From contig JAEUME010000002.1 of the NCBI GenBank assembly GCA_016793445.1, positions 535,587 to 599,586 of the forward strand: a DNA stretch of 64,000 bases. Direction: 5' to 3'. The notes below the pieces were generated by a model. The model ran no database searches. It saw nothing but the letters and a program-made list of their open reading frames with translations, and had not been told where the DNA came from. This document shows positions 1-10,918 of the stretch, piece by piece. A program made the position numbers and the translations under genes. Each line of letters opens with the position of its first letter. The first letter of the stretch is position 1. This stretch comes from Hyphomicrobium sp. (GTDB lineage: Bacteria > Pseudomonadota > Alphaproteobacteria > Rhizobiales > Hyphomicrobiaceae).

Positions 1-2
1 GC

Positions 3-92
3 GGTGATGGTGCTCCCCCGTCATTGGGGGCCGCAGAAAAGGGCCTGCCTCCGTTGGCCGATGCGCCGGGCAGCTACGTGCTCATGAAGTGA
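3..92 (+). CDS. 3' end of an unidentified gene (partial)
   Basis: An open frame enters from the left edge and stops with TGA at 90-92, giving a 29-residue tail ending in SYVLMK. It is convergent with the DUF421 gene that follows. The fragment is too short to assign to a family, and its coding status rests only on an open, protein-like frame. Confidence 0.3.
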   Translation, partial: GDGAPPSLGAAEKGLPPLADAPGSYVLMK

Positions 93-138
93 AGGCGGAC
101 ACCAGATATCAAGGCTGGCCAGCCATTAAAACCGCAGT

Positions 139-642
139 TCATGGCGCGGTCGTCGCGGGAGGCGCAGCCGGGTGTGCTGGATCTTTGCGGCGGACGCTGA
201 TTTGCCCGTTGTTTTCAATCACTGCGAAATGAACTTCCATGATGGTTGCGCACCCCGCGGCCCGAAGTGCTGCATCAAGCTCATGCTGCGTCAGCTTCTC
301 ACGTTTCATGATATCGCGATAAAGGTGGCCATCATGGATTAGCACTTGCGGCCGCCCCTCAACGAGCACCTCAAGGCGCTTGCTCTTGTAAGTCGTGTAT
401 CCGATGAGCCAGTTCGCACCAACGAGCGTCAAAGCGCAAATAAGTCCGCCAATGACGGAGTTATCTCCGCCGGTCATGGAGTTCTGCACGGCGTTACTCA
501 GGACCAGCAGCAAAACCAGATCGAACGGTGCAAGTTGGCCGACCTGACGCTTGCCCGTGATGCGTAGAAGGACAATGAGGAAGATGTAAACAATGATCGC
601 GCGCGCGATGAACTCCCACCACGGGATCGACATGTCCCACAT
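139..642 (-). CDS. DUF421 (YetF/YcaP-type) membrane protein
   Basis: 167-residue inner-membrane protein. The N-terminal ~80 residues hold three hydrophobic segments, with the family-typical stretch GKRQVGQLAPFDLVLLLVLS after the first. The C-terminal half is a small soluble domain containing LVEGRPQVLIHDG and LTQHELDAALR, as in DUF421/YetF proteins. Biochemical role is not established. The ATG at 642 is chosen because AAGGAGGAG lies 2-6 bases upstream. The Ala/Pro-rich tail is typical of family length variation. It stands alone, convergent with the partial gene at the left edge. Confidence 0.85.
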   Translation of the reverse strand: MWDMSIPWWEFIARAIIVYIFLIVLLRITGKRQVGQLAPFDLVLLLVLSNAVQNSMTGGDNSVIGGLICALTLVGANWLIGYTTYKSKRLEVLVEGRPQVLIHDGHLYRDIMKREKLTQHELDAALRAAGCATIMEVHFAVIENNGQISVRRKDPAHPAAPPATTAP

Positions 643-2617
<1,975 letters not shown>

Positions 2618-2806
2618 TAGGCTTTTAGCCATACCAAGTTTGGCAGAGGCGGTCGCCGGTCCACGGTGGCAGCCTCTGCGCCTTGTCCTCGTGGATCGCT
2701 GCTGCCTCTCTGGGTGCCCCATGCAGAAGCCTTGCGCCGGGCCGAAAGTGCTGGTAAGAGCCCCCCTCCAACCCAGACCCGCTAGGCGCCGTCCACGGTC
2801 GAGGAT

Positions 2807-2880
2807 TGGGGGATCGTCTAATGGTAGGACTGCAGACTCTGACTCTGCCTGTCTAGGTTCGAATCCTAGTCCCCCAGCCA
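2807..2880 (+). tRNA. tRNA-Gln (CTG anticodon)
   Basis: 74-nt cloverleaf. The acceptor arms TGGGGGA (2807-2813) and TCCCCCA (2870-2876) pair, the discriminator is G and CCA is encoded. The anticodon stem GCAGA/TCTGC encloses loop CTCTGAC, so the anticodon is CTG, reading CAG (glutamine). The T-loop GTTCGAATC is canonical. A serine recombinase gene begins its 3' end about 210 bases downstream, which makes the tRNA region a possible integration site for the adjoining island; no second copy of the tRNA 3' end was noticed in the window. Confidence 0.95.
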
Positions 2881-3088
2881 TCGTCTAACTCATTGATATA
2901 GCTGCATATTATTCAAATTTTATGAGTGGAATTTTAGCGTCTTTTCCGCGCCTTGTCGACACACGTTTTCCGATCCCCTACCGCACCCGTGTCTCCGCAC
3001 GACGTTCCTCGCCCTGTCGCCCATTTTATCTCTGTGGGCCTTTTTCGGCCGGTCAGACTCGCATCGTTTTCCGGAACTGGACAGCACG

Positions 3089-4783
3089 TTATCGTGTCTC
3101 GAAACCGAGGGCTGCGCGCTGGAGCTGCCAGTCATGCGGCAGGTCTTTGCAGAGTGAGACGAGGCGTGCCGCTGTGAGCGTCTCAGGCTGGCATCCTTCA
3201 AAGAGGTCTTTGACGATACCGGGCGCGAGATACGTGAGGCGCATATGCGCCGACAGATAGTCCCGCTTGACACCGAGCCGCTGCGCGAGTGCGTCGATAG
3301 TTGCGTCGCGTCCCGACATTAAAGCATCGCGGGTCGCATACGCATTCCGAAGCAAAGCGATCATCTGGCCATCGGGCTTGGCAGCACGGCCGCCACCTAC
3401 AATCAATCGGATGCCTTTGCCGGCGCGGCGCAACTTGGCTTCGACGCGGAGTTCAATTGCTTCCCGATCTACTCCCGGCAGCTCTTGAGCTTCACCCAAT
3501 AAGACTCTCGCGATCTCTTTTCTGTTGAGACTGACAACAACTTCATCAACACGCACGCACACGCGCTCGACAATGGGCCGGACGAGTTCGCGGATCTTGA
3601 TCGACGGCAGGGTCGCCCAGCTGCCCGAGAGTTCGGTGGCCTTCGCAAGCGCCGAGCGCAGCGTGGCGGCGTCGAGATCGAAGTACGACAACGCATCTCC
3701 GAGATCCTGTTCCGATGCAAAAAATGCTCGAAGCCGATCGAGAACGAGACCTTCGAGATCGCCGGCCGGCACGCGCAAGCCCGTCTCATGATGTGAGCGT
3801 GTGCCGGTTATGAGGGCCGTCGACACATAGTACCGGTACCGCCGGCCCTTCTTGACCGCATGCGTAGGCGTCATGCGCTGTCCGTCACCATCCACGATCT
3901 GCCCGGCAAACAAGCTTGGCTCCTGTGCCGCTTCGCCAAGCGCTCGTGACTGCCGACTGCTGGCGAGCCTTTCTTGAACGATCTGCCACAACCCAGCATC
4001 GACAATGGCCTCGTGCTGGCCGGGGTAGACCTTTCCCTGGTGTGCGATCTCGCCCCGGTATATGTGGTTCTGCAGCAAGGTATAAAGTGCTCCGCGAGAA
4101 AACCGGTTGCCGCCCGCCAGAACGCCACAGGCGCCTTGCCGGCGCTTGCTCACCACACCGACCCCGGCAAGGTCGTCCGCGAGGGTCCGGACCGACCCGA
4201 GTTCGGCGTAGCGCCGGAAGATCATGCGCACCGTCTCGGCCTCGGCGTCGTTGACGATCAGCTTGCGCTCCTTGACGTCATAGCCGAGTGGGACGTTGCC
4301 GCCCATCCACATGCCCTTGGCCTTCGACGCCGCGATCTTATCGCGGATGCGCTCTCCGGCGATCTCACGCTCGAACTGGGCAAACGAGAGCAGCATGTTG
4401 AGCGTGAGCCGGCCCATAGATGTTGTCGTGTTGAATTGCTGCGTCACGGATACGAACGAGGCGCTATGCGCATCGAGCACATCGACGATCTTGGCGAAAT
4501 CCGCCAGCGAGCGCGTCAGCCGGTCGACCTTGTAGACGACCACGATCCGCACCTTGCCGGTCGTGATGTCGGCGAGCAGCCGCTGAAGCGCAGGACGTTC
4601 CATCGTGCCGCCCGAGAGACCCCCGTCGTCGTAAAGGTCGGGCAGTGCCGTCCATCCAGCATGTTTTTGGCTCAGGATGAAAGCAGCGCAGGCCTCCCGC
4701 TGCGCATCGAGCGAGTTGAACTCCTTTTCCAGCCCTCCGTCAGAGGACTTGCGCGTGTAGATGGCGCAGTGCAGTCGTTTCAT
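3089..4783 (-). CDS. Large serine recombinase (copy 1)
   Basis: 564-residue site-specific recombinase of the large serine (resolvase/invertase-core) family, acting on DNA attachment sites. The N-terminal catalytic domain (about 1-150) has the nucleophile motif YTRKSS near residue 9, VVVYKVDRLTRS and the EREIAGERIRDK helix. A Recombinase domain follows (about 165-280), including GYDVKERKLIVN and GALYTLLQNHIYRGEI. The C-terminal region ends with LTYLAPGIVKDLFEG and a QxxxLGF tail shared with copy 2 at 60107-61822. Its ATG overlaps the stop of the 65-residue gene upstream (ATGA). It is the last gene of an operon DUF3489-DUF2924-small ORF-recombinase and points towards tRNA-Gln, as an integrase at an island edge would. 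It appears intact. Confidence 0.9.
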   Translation of the reverse strand: MKRLHCAIYTRKSSDGGLEKEFNSLDAQREACAAFILSQKHAGWTALPDLYDDGGLSGGTMERPALQRLLADITTGKVRIVVVYKVDRLTRSLADFAKIVDVLDAHSASFVSVTQQFNTTTSMGRLTLNMLLSFAQFEREIAGERIRDKIAASKAKGMWMGGNVPLGYDVKERKLIVNDAEAETVRMIFRRYAELGSVRTLADDLAGVGVVSKRRQGACGVLAGGNRFSRGALYTLLQNHIYRGEIAHQGKVYPGQHEAIVDAGLWQIVQERLASSRQSRALGEAAQEPSLFAGQIVDGDGQRMTPTHAVKKGRRYRYYVSTALITGTRSHHETGLRVPAGDLEGLVLDRLRAFFASEQDLGDALSYFDLDAATLRSALAKATELSGSWATLPSIKIRELVRPIVERVCVRVDEVVVSLNRKEIARVLLGEAQELPGVDREAIELRVEAKLRRAGKGIRLIVGGGRAAKPDGQMIALLRNAYATRDALMSGRDATIDALAQRLGVKRDYLSAHMRLTYLAPGIVKDLFEGCQPETLTAARLVSLCKDLPHDWQLQRAALGFETR

Positions 4784-4977
4784 CGGAGGCGCCCCTCCAA
4801 ACTGCTGAGGCGCTTTCGAATGCGGTTTGTCGCTGTCGAGAGGAGCTTGAACTGACGGCGCCCATCATCGAGGTGCTTGACGCCCTGGCCGGCAGACGCA
4901 ACCAGCGCCGCGTCCTCGAACAGGCCCGTCAGATCAGCGAACGCCCGTCGCACGGCATCCAGATCAGCGTCAGCCAT
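4780..4977 (-). CDS. Small protein between DUF2924 and recombinase
   Basis: 65-residue charged, mostly helical protein. It overlaps the DUF2924 gene by 8 bases at its start and the recombinase start by 4 bases at its end, which argues for translational coupling and a real gene. No family is recognised. The second recombinase module (60107-62548) has no equivalent: there the DUF2924 gene overlaps the recombinase directly. An accessory role in recombination or regulation is inference only. Confidence 0.55.
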   Translation of the reverse strand: MADADLDAVRRAFADLTGLFEDAALVASAGQGVKHLDDGRRQFKLLSTATNRIRKRLSSLEGRLR

Positions 4978-5428
4978 CGCCCGCCCCCTTCTTCGAGGTC
5001 AGGCCGAAGAAGCGCGGACCGGACCAGTGGGCGCCAGTGATTTCGCGCGCGACGACCGAGAGCGACCGGTAGCGCTTGCCGCGCCACTCCACGCCGTCGG
5101 CGTGCACGAGGATGGTATGCGTCTCACCATTCCATTCGCGCACGAGCCGCGTTCCCGGCTTGACGGTGGTGCGCGGCGCGGACCTACCGTATTGTGCAGA
5201 GGATGCGTCAGGTGCAGTACAAGTCAGCTTCCGCAGCAACGACTTGGAAAGGCCGCCAAACGCCCTCTCCTGGATTTTGTATGTGATGCCGCGCAGCAGG
5301 AGATCACGGGAGAGGCTCTTCGGCGGCTGCATGCCATGCACCCGCCGCCACTCTCCTCGCAGCTCGAAGTTGGTCAGAGCTTCGAGGCGCGCGATCTCGG
5401 CCGCGATATCGATCGAGGCTGGCTTCAT
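4970..5428 (-). CDS. DUF2924 domain protein (copy 1)
   Basis: 152 residues. The family hallmarks are an N-terminal helical part with ITYKIQERAFGGLS (about 50-63) and a C-terminal beta-rich part with KPGTRLVREWNGETHTILV, VEWRGKRYRSLSVVAREITG and WSGPRFFGL. DUF2924 proteins are commonly encoded beside large serine recombinases in alphaproteobacteria; their function is not established. The copy at 61815-62258 shares the order and the motifs KPGT+L+REW and ITGA+WSG+RFFGL. It lies in a tightly packed operon, with 1 base to the DUF3489 gene upstream and an 8-base overlap downstream. Confidence 0.85.
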   Translation of the reverse strand: MKPASIDIAAEIARLEALTNFELRGEWRRVHGMQPPKSLSRDLLLRGITYKIQERAFGGLSKSLLRKLTCTAPDASSAQYGRSAPRTTVKPGTRLVREWNGETHTILVHADGVEWRGKRYRSLSVVAREITGAHWSGPRFFGLTSKKGAGDG

Positions 5429-5429
5429 G

Positions 5430-5792
5430 TCAGCGACCGCGCGTGGTTTCGATACGGTAGCGACGCAGCTCGCCCTCGGATTTTGCAGACGTGAGCGTGA
5501 AGCCGAGTTTCTTTTTGACGGTGCCCGCTAGAAAGCCTCGGACGCTGTGCTGCTGCCAGCCGGTCGCTTCCATCATCTCTGGTATCGTGGTGCCGCTGCG
5601 CTGGCTCAGTAGCGTCAGGACGCGATCGTGCTTGGTAACACGCGCTTCTTGCTGTTCTTCGCGTGTCTCGGCTCGATTTGCGGCCGGCGCCGGCCGAGGC
5701 TGTGCGCGCAACTTAGTTTTGGTGGATTTGGCAGGCGCCGCCAACGCAGCCTTCTTTGTGTGGGTCGATGATCGGGCTTCAAGCATGGTCAT
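5430..5792 (-). CDS. DUF3489 domain protein (copy 1)
   Basis: About 120 residues from the ATG at 5792, chosen because CGGAG lies 7 bases upstream; a longer frame to 5840 would run through a conserved leader. The first ~60 residues are Ala/Lys/Pro-rich and low in complexity. The C-terminal ~65 residues form the DUF3489 winged-helix-like domain: LLSQRSGTTIPEMMEATGWQ, then HSVRGFLAGTVKKKLG and RRYRI. A DNA-binding role is plausible from the helix-turn-helix look but unproven. It is the first gene of the recombinase operon, matching 62267-62548. Confidence 0.8.
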   Translation of the reverse strand: MTMLEARSSTHTKKAALAAPAKSTKTKLRAQPRPAPAANRAETREEQQEARVTKHDRVLTLLSQRSGTTIPEMMEATGWQQHSVRGFLAGTVKKKLGFTLTSAKSEGELRRYRIETTRGR

Positions 5793-5813
5793 ATTGGGCT
5801 CCGAGGATTGAAG

Positions 5814-5867
5814 GGCGCGCCACATCGGCGCTCCCACCACCCGAAGCCCCGCGTTTCGCGAGGCGAG
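5814..5867 (-). promoter_or_regulatory. Conserved leader upstream of DUF3489-recombinase operon (copy 1)
   Basis: Read on the minus strand, this segment matches the one before the second module (62571-62627). Both begin with GCCTCG and a short hairpin, followed by GGCTT(C/T)GGGTGGTG, then GAGCGCC and a second GC-rich hairpin, then the DUF3489 ribosome binding site. Conservation of a non-coding stretch, with the paired arms preserved, suggests a structured leader RNA or operator. Function is unknown; I did not match it to a named RNA family. Confidence 0.5.
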
Positions 5868-6467
5868 CCCTGAAAAATTCGGCGGCCGGCCAACCGGCGC
5901 CTGTCACACCACCAATGCGTCCTTTGCGGCAGAAGTCGAGGCCCAGATTCGCTGCAACCGCGCGAATTCGTAGCCTGAGTTAATGAAATCTATGACCGCC
6001 GCCGAGGCGTTAGCAGACGAAACGCAGCCGATAACTCGGCGACGTTTTTGACCCCAACCGGACTCTTTGTCAGTGCGCAACACGCGTGTTGCATCAAGCG
6101 CAAGCGGAGAGACAGGCACTCAGTGCACCGCAACAACTACCCTGTGATGGCCCGCGCGACCTGAATGTCAGCTCGACCTCCGAGACCCTTTTGGTTCTGA
6201 TTTTCACTGAGGGCCAGTTGCCGACTCACGGTGCTAGTGCACCGAGAGCCACGGATTAGTTACGCAGTAGGCAAGACAAGTTCTTGCCGGACGCCTCGCG
6301 CCTCAAGTTCGACTTCGCCGCCCACGATGGGGGGGCGGGCGCGGTAGATCAATACACCGCGCTTTACAGATTTTCCGATTGGGCTCCAGCGGTGGTCAAT
6401 GCGAACGCGCCTCTTTGCGGCTCAACTGTAGCACCATATCGACCTGAGCGCCGCAGGTGTGCGGTCG
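5868..6467. other. 600-base gap between recombinase module and IS66
   Basis: No supported gene; the short frames here lack ribosome binding sites and protein-like composition. The right part (about 6360-6467) should include the outer end of the IS66 element, but I could not identify its terminal inverted repeat. Confidence 0.4.
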
Positions 6468-7327
6468 TCAGGCGGCCCGGCTGACGGCTGCGAGTTCGGG
6501 CTTCCAGTTCCACGGGAGCAATTCGTCGAGCCGGTGAAGCGGGTGCTCGGCGATGCGGGCGAGAACGTCGGCAAGCCACGCCTGCGGGTCGATGCCGTTC
6601 ATTTTTGCCGTGATGATGAGACTGTACATGGCGGCGGCGCGCATACCGCCGCGATCGGAGCCGGCGAACAGCCACGACTTTCTTCCAAGGGCGATACCGC
6701 GAAGGCCACGCTCGGCGGCGTTGTTGGAGAGGCAGACGCGGCCGTCATCGAGGAAGCGGGTGAACGCGGCCCAGCGTTTGAGCATGTAGTCCATGGCTTT
6801 GGCGAGGTCGTTGCCGCGCGAGAGCTTTGGTCGTTCGGCCCGCATGCGGGCTTCCAACTCGTCGACGAGCGGCCGGCTCAACTCCTGGCGAACCGCACAT
6901 CGCTCGTCGGCGATCTTGCCATTGATCCCCCGCTCGATCTCGAACAGGGCATCGATGCGCTGCACGATCTCCAGCGCCAGCGGCGAGATCGGTGCTGGTG
7001 CTTTGCCCTCGGCCTTTCGGCGGGCACTGGCCTCGATATCGGCGAGCGTGAAGAACGGCCGGCGCGCATGCGCCCAGCAGCCCGCTTCCAGGATCGGGCC
7101 CGGAGTGCGGTCAGTCGCATACAGCCTGTTGTAGCCTGAGTAGGCGTCGGCCTGCAGCAGCCCGGACCAGCGGACGAGATGCGCCTCGACATGGTCACCT
7201 CTCCGATCACGCGAATAGTAGAACATGGCGGCCGGCGGCGCTCCCCCGCCGAACGGCCGATCATCCCGCACGTAGACCCAGCATCTGCCGGTGTGGGTCT
7301 TGCCCTTGGCCAGCACAGGCACGGTCG
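6468..7327 (-). CDS. tnpC: IS66 transposase TnpC, 3' exon
   Basis: C-terminal part of the IS66 DDE transposase (about 286 residues), following the intron. It reads [19 protein letters not shown], then DDRPFGG, the catalytic-core segment [14 protein letters not shown] and [19 protein letters not shown], and ends at a TGA at 6468-6470. A continuous frame runs upstream to 7499 but is intron sequence there. The 5' exon is 9215-9995; their lengths (781 and 860 bases) sum to 547 codons including the stop, which supports the junctions. Confidence 0.85.
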
Positions 7328-7367
7328 GGAGAGTAGGCCGGAGGGATTGCACCTCCAGCCTCTCGCA

Positions 7368-7401
7368 GAACCGGGCGTGAGGCTCTCGCCTCACCCGGCT
7401 C
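7368..7401 (-). ncRNA. Group II intron domain V
   Basis: 34-nt hairpin on the minus strand starting GAGCCGGGTGAGG with a GAGA-type loop, pairing with CCTCACGCCCGGTTC. This is the most conserved catalytic element of group II introns. It lies 41 bases from the proposed 3' splice site, with the domain VI stem between. Confidence 0.85.
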
Positions 7402-7404
7402 CCA

Positions 7405-8655
7405 TCAGGCAAGTGCCCCACCATCGCCAAGCTGCCAGTGCACGAAGAGCTTTCGGTTCTCACGAGCGATTTTCGCAAGGAAGTCGCGCGCGCGACCAAG
7501 TCGCCGGTGGAAGCGCTTGTATTTCCGCTTCAACCAGACGGTCAGCGTCTGGTTGAGGTAGCGAGCCAGAGGATAGAGCGCTGAGCGCGTGTATCGCCCA
7601 TAGTATGCGATCCAACCCCGTACGATGGGGTTGAGTTCGCGGGCGATGTCGTCCAGCGTCACTTCGGTCCGCTTGCGAATCTTCAAGCCTTTGATCGTCT
7701 CCCGCATCGCGTTCAGCGCAGACGTGCTGACCGCCGGAGTGTACCCGCAGAACATTTTCTGCGAGGGCCCCTTGACCGATCGAGGCCGGAAGCAGAATCC
7801 GAGAAAGTCAAAGCTGACCGTCTCGTATTTGTTCTTGCGCCGATGGTCCTTGCAGTAGACGATTTTCGTCTTCATTGGATGCAGTTCCAGGCCACACTCA
7901 GCCAAACGAGCGGCAAGCGCCTCGCGAACGCTCTGCGCCTCCTTCTCGCTCCGGCAGTGCACCAGCCCGTCATCCGCATACCGACACCAGGGCAGGCCGG
8001 GAGCCTTCCGCGTCATCCAGGTGTCGAACGTATAGTGCATGAAAAGGTTGGCCAGGATCGGACTGACCACGCCACCCTGTGGGGTGCCGCGGCTTCGCTC
8101 GACGATAGCGCCATCTTCCTGCTGCATCGGCACCGTCAGCCAGCGCTCGATGTAAAGCAGTGCCCATGCGCACGTCACATGTTTCCGGACGGCACGCAGC
8201 AAGAGTTCGTGGTCGATATTGTCGAACAGACCCTTGATGTCGAACTCGAGCACCCAAGCGTATTTCCAGCATCGCTCACGCGTGACGCCCACGGCATCGA
8301 GGGCCGACTTGCCGGGCCTGTAGCCATAGGAATCTGCCAGAAAGATTGCATCGAGCTCCGGTTCGACCAGTTGATTGACAACTGTCTGCGCCACGCGATC
8401 CGCTACGGTCGGAACCCCGAGAATCCTCTGGCCTCCACTCTTCTTCGGAATGGAGACGGCGCGGACAGGCGGCGGGAAGTAAGCGCCCGAGCTCATTCGA
8501 TTCCAGATCTTGTAGAGATTGCCCCTCAAGTCGGATTCGAACTGCTCGATTGTGACTCCGTCGACGCCGGCCGCACCACCATTGGATCGGACCTGCAGAT
8601 ACGCTTCGTACACCTTTCTTTTGTCGATGTTGAACGGCTTGCTTGGCTGGTTCAT
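7405..8655 (-). CDS. ltrA: Group II intron reverse transcriptase/maturase
   Basis: 416 residues. The RT domain (about 25-310) shows [43 protein letters not shown] and the catalytic CRYADDGLV box. It continues into a maturase (X) domain with [15 protein letters not shown]. No HNH endonuclease domain follows, so insertion would rely on nicked or replicating DNA, as known for En-minus introns such as RmInt1. The protein binds its own intron RNA, promotes splicing and reverse-transcribes it for retrohoming. The ORF lies in intron domain IV and ends just before domain V. All catalytic motifs are present. Confidence 0.93.
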   Translation of the reverse strand: MNQPSKPFNIDKRKVYEAYLQVRSNGGAAGVDGVTIEQFESDLRGNLYKIWNRMSSGAYFPPPVRAVSIPKKSGGQRILGVPTVADRVAQTVVNQLVEPELDAIFLADSYGYRPGKSALDAVGVTRERCWKYAWVLEFDIKGLFDNIDHELLLRAVRKHVTCAWALLYIERWLTVPMQQEDGAIVERSRGTPQGGVVSPILANLFMHYTFDTWMTRKAPGLPWCRYADDGLVHCRSEKEAQSVREALAARLAECGLELHPMKTKIVYCKDHRRKNKYETVSFDFLGFCFRPRSVKGPSQKMFCGYTPAVSTSALNAMRETIKGLKIRKRTEVTLDDIARELNPIVRGWIAYYGRYTRSALYPLARYLNQTLTVWLKRKYKRFHRRLGRARDFLAKIARENRKLFVHWQLGDGGALA

Positions 8656-9214
8656 CGGCGTCCTCCTGTTGCCAGTTGCGACGATGGCCAGCCCACCTGA
8701 TCCGATCCCTTCGCTCCGGGCCCATTACGAGCCCTCATCGCTCCTACGGATCGGTCCGTCCCAGTGCTCCGCTTCGGTACGCTCGCCTCACGGTTTTCTC
8801 CGCTTGTGCTTCTCCCTTGGCATCGGAGCGACTGGTTCCTGCAGTTCCGCGATAACGCCAGCATCCGCTTCACGCCCCCTCAACGCCGGTCGTCGCTCGC
8901 CCGGTCATCAGGCATCTGGCGAGCTGATCCCAGAGGGACGACACACCTCTGGTTTTGACGACGCTTTCCACGTAACGACGCTTCATCGGTAGGTTCACTT
9001 TCGTTCGTCTCTCGGATGCACACCGGTCCAGGGTGTTCCCCGAACTTGACCCCAACGCTCACGACCCCGCCTCTTAAGCGAAGCCGCTTGGGGTGGTTTG
9101 GGACCCGCTCCTGAAAGCCGATCCCGAGGGACCCGCCCTCATCGTCATCGCAGCTTGTGCACACAGAATGTCAGGTCATGAGGACCATCCCTTCTGTGTG
9201 CTTCTGCAGCACAC

Positions 9215-9995
9215 TGTCGTCACCATGCAAGCGCTCGGCGGCGAGGACATGCGCCTCGATCCGCTCCAGAAGCGGCTTCAGCACGGCACAGGCGGCACCG
9301 ACCTGATCGGCGAGCGTCGAGATGTCGAGCTCGACGCCCTCGTTGCCATAGATGTCGCTCTGCCGGTTCAAGGGCAGATGCGCGCCGAACTTGCCGAACA
9401 GAACATCGGCCAGCAGATGCGGGCCCGCACGACCGCGCGCGATCGGATGCGAAGGCGCGGGCGTCTGGACAATCGTATCGCAGGTCCGGCAGGCGAGCCG
9501 CTCGCGCACGTGCACGATCACCTTCCAATGCGCCGGCACCCGTTCCAGCGTCTCCGTCGCATCCTCGCCCAGCTTGCGGAACTTCGTCCCCGAGCAGCAC
9601 GGGCAGACCGACGGGGCTTGATGCACGAGGCGCTCGCGCGGAAGGTGCTCCGGCAATGGCCTCCGCGCCGGCTTGCGGTTCTCGGGCCGCGCGGTGGCGG
9701 GCGTCGCGATCTCGGCCGCGGCCTTCTCCTCGGCTTTCCGTTCGACGAGCTCGGCGAGCTGCAGCTCGAGCTGATCGAGGAGCTTCACGCTCCGCTCGGA
9801 TGAGGCTCCGAACGTCGCGCGCTGCATCTTGGCAATGGTGAGCTTCAGGTTGGCGATCTCGGCGTCGAGGTCGAGGGCTCTCGCCTCGGCGGCCTCGGCC
9901 CGGCTCTCGCAAGCCACCCGTGCGGCACGCTCGGCCACCAGCATCGCCTTCAGCATTGCGATGTCGTCGAGAAGCTGCGTTGGATCGAGCGCCAT
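9215..9995 (-). CDS. tnpC: IS66 transposase TnpC, 5' exon
   Basis: N-terminal ~260 residues of IS66 TnpC, from ATG 9995 (an upstream TTG at 10004 is less likely). It contains a leucine-rich coiled coil (about 5-80), the FGASSER motif typical of IS66 TnpC, an Ala/Glu linker, and a zinc-finger region CPCCSGTKFRKLGED with a later CRTCD, then PSHPIARGRAGP. It stops being TnpC at LHGDD, where the intron begins; the ORF runs on about 15 codons into the intron before a stop. Confidence 0.85.
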
Positions 9996-10083
9996 GGGCC
10001 GCAATCATAGCTGCTTCGCGGCCTTCCGATCGGCCCCGAAACGATAATCCACGATCCGAGTCGCCACAGTCACAGGCGCGCAT

Positions 10084-10434
10084 CTATCCGGCGATCTCGG
10101 GGCGCCAGGTGTGCTGCGGAGCCCGCCAATCGATCCCCTCGAGCATGTAGCCGAGTTGGGCCGGTGACATTGGCACCGCGCCTTCCGACGGCGTCGGCCA
10201 GATGAAGCGCCCGCGCTCAAGCCGCTTGGCGAACAGGCACGCGCCCTGCCCGTCGTGCCAGATGATCTTGATGAGGTCGCCGCGCCGGCCCCGGAACACG
10301 AACAGGTGCCCGCCGTGCGGGTCCTTGGCCAGCTTCTCCTGCACGAGGAGAGCCAGGGAGGCGAAGCCCTTCCTCATGTCGGTGTGCCCGCTCGCGATCC
10401 ACACGCGCACGCCGGAGGGAACCGGGATCATCAC
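10084..10434 (-). CDS. tnpB: IS66 TnpB (Orf2)
   Basis: 116 residues, the usual TnpB length. Motifs are VRVWIASGHTDMRKGFASLA near the N-terminus, HLFVFRGRRGDLIKIIWHD in the middle and KRLERGRFIWP towards the end, all diagnostic of the IS66 TnpB family. It is required for IS66 transposition, though the biochemical role is unclear. It overlaps the tnpA stop by 4 bases, so the two are probably translationally coupled. Confidence 0.92.
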   Translation of the reverse strand: MMIPVPSGVRVWIASGHTDMRKGFASLALLVQEKLAKDPHGGHLFVFRGRRGDLIKIIWHDGQGACLFAKRLERGRFIWPTPSEGAVPMSPAQLGYMLEGIDWRAPQHTWRPEIAG

Positions 10435-10865
10435 GCCTCCAGCAGGTCGATCAGGCGCTTGAGCCTCACCGCGTCAACGCCCGGGCCCACACGCAGGAGC
10501 CGCCCGTTGCCAAGCTCGATCTCGATGCGGCCATCAACGGACGGCGACGGTGCGCGGCACGTCCGGCCGTTCCGCCTGCTCCGCGGTTTCTCCGGCCCAG
10601 AGGACGCGACCGCTTCCGGAGAAGGCAGCGCTACCGGCAGGAACGCCGGCGCCGCATTGGCTGTCTCTTCACCGCGCCGGGGGCCGTGGACCTTGATCCA
10701 ACGGAACAAGAGGCTCGGACTGATGCTGTTCCGGCGAGCGATCGCCGAGACATTGACGTCCGGCACCGAGGCCTCGGCAGCAACGGCTTCCTTCTCCGCC
10801 TCGCTCAACCGCCGCCGCGTCTCAGCCACGATGTCGTAGCGCCGCGAAGACCTATCTCCAGACAT
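10431..10865 (-). CDS. tnpA: IS66 TnpA (Orf1)
   Basis: 144 residues from ATG 10865; a TTG-initiated frame extends to 10904. It contains a helix-turn-helix of the transposase_8/IS66 Orf1 type: ETRRRLSEAEKEAVAAEA, then VSAIARRNSISPSLLFRWIK. The C-terminal part includes IEIELGNGRLLRVGPGVD. It presumably binds the element's ends. It is the first gene of the IS66 operon. Confidence 0.85.
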   Translation of the reverse strand: MSGDRSSRRYDIVAETRRRLSEAEKEAVAAEASVPDVNVSAIARRNSISPSLLFRWIKVHGPRRGEETANAAPAFLPVALPSPEAVASSGPEKPRSRRNGRTCRAPSPSVDGRIEIELGNGRLLRVGPGVDAVRLKRLIDLLEA

Positions 10866-10918
10866 AGGCACGGAACAATCCCTGTTGTGACAAACCGTCA
10901 CCAACAGGACCTATGTCT

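Larger units (their letters stand above)
7328..9214 (-). mobile_element. Group II intron inserted in IS66 tnpC
   Basis: About 1,887 bases. The 5' end reads GTGTG (minus strand, from 9214), fitting the group II GUGYG start. Near the 3' end is a canonical 34-nt domain V (7368-7401) followed by a domain VI-like hairpin with a candidate branch-point A. Domain IV carries the reverse transcriptase ORF 7405-8655. Flanking exons join as GDD-TTVPVL, the expected IS66 sequence, and restore the frame. The exact 3' boundary is placed by exon logic and may be off by a few bases. Confidence 0.85.
6468..10865 (-). mobile_element. IS66-family element (tnpA-tnpB-tnpC), interrupted by a group II intron
   Basis: The standard three-gene IS66 order is present on the minus strand: tnpA (10865-10431), tnpB (10434-10084) and tnpC (9995-6468). 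tnpC is split by an intron of about 1.9 kb. Coordinates cover the genes only; the terminal inverted repeats and target duplication were not located. Removing the intron at the proposed junctions leaves an intact 546-codon tnpC, so the element could be functional if the intron splices. Confidence 0.85.

Noticed and set aside
3974..4855. 293-codon plus-strand frame
   Set aside because: Antisense to the serine recombinase catalytic region; composition is that of a shadow frame.
6250..6467. IS66 terminal inverted repeat near CGCGCTTTAC at about 6357
   Set aside because: It has IS66-end-like letters but no matching partner was found beyond tnpA, so no boundary was called.
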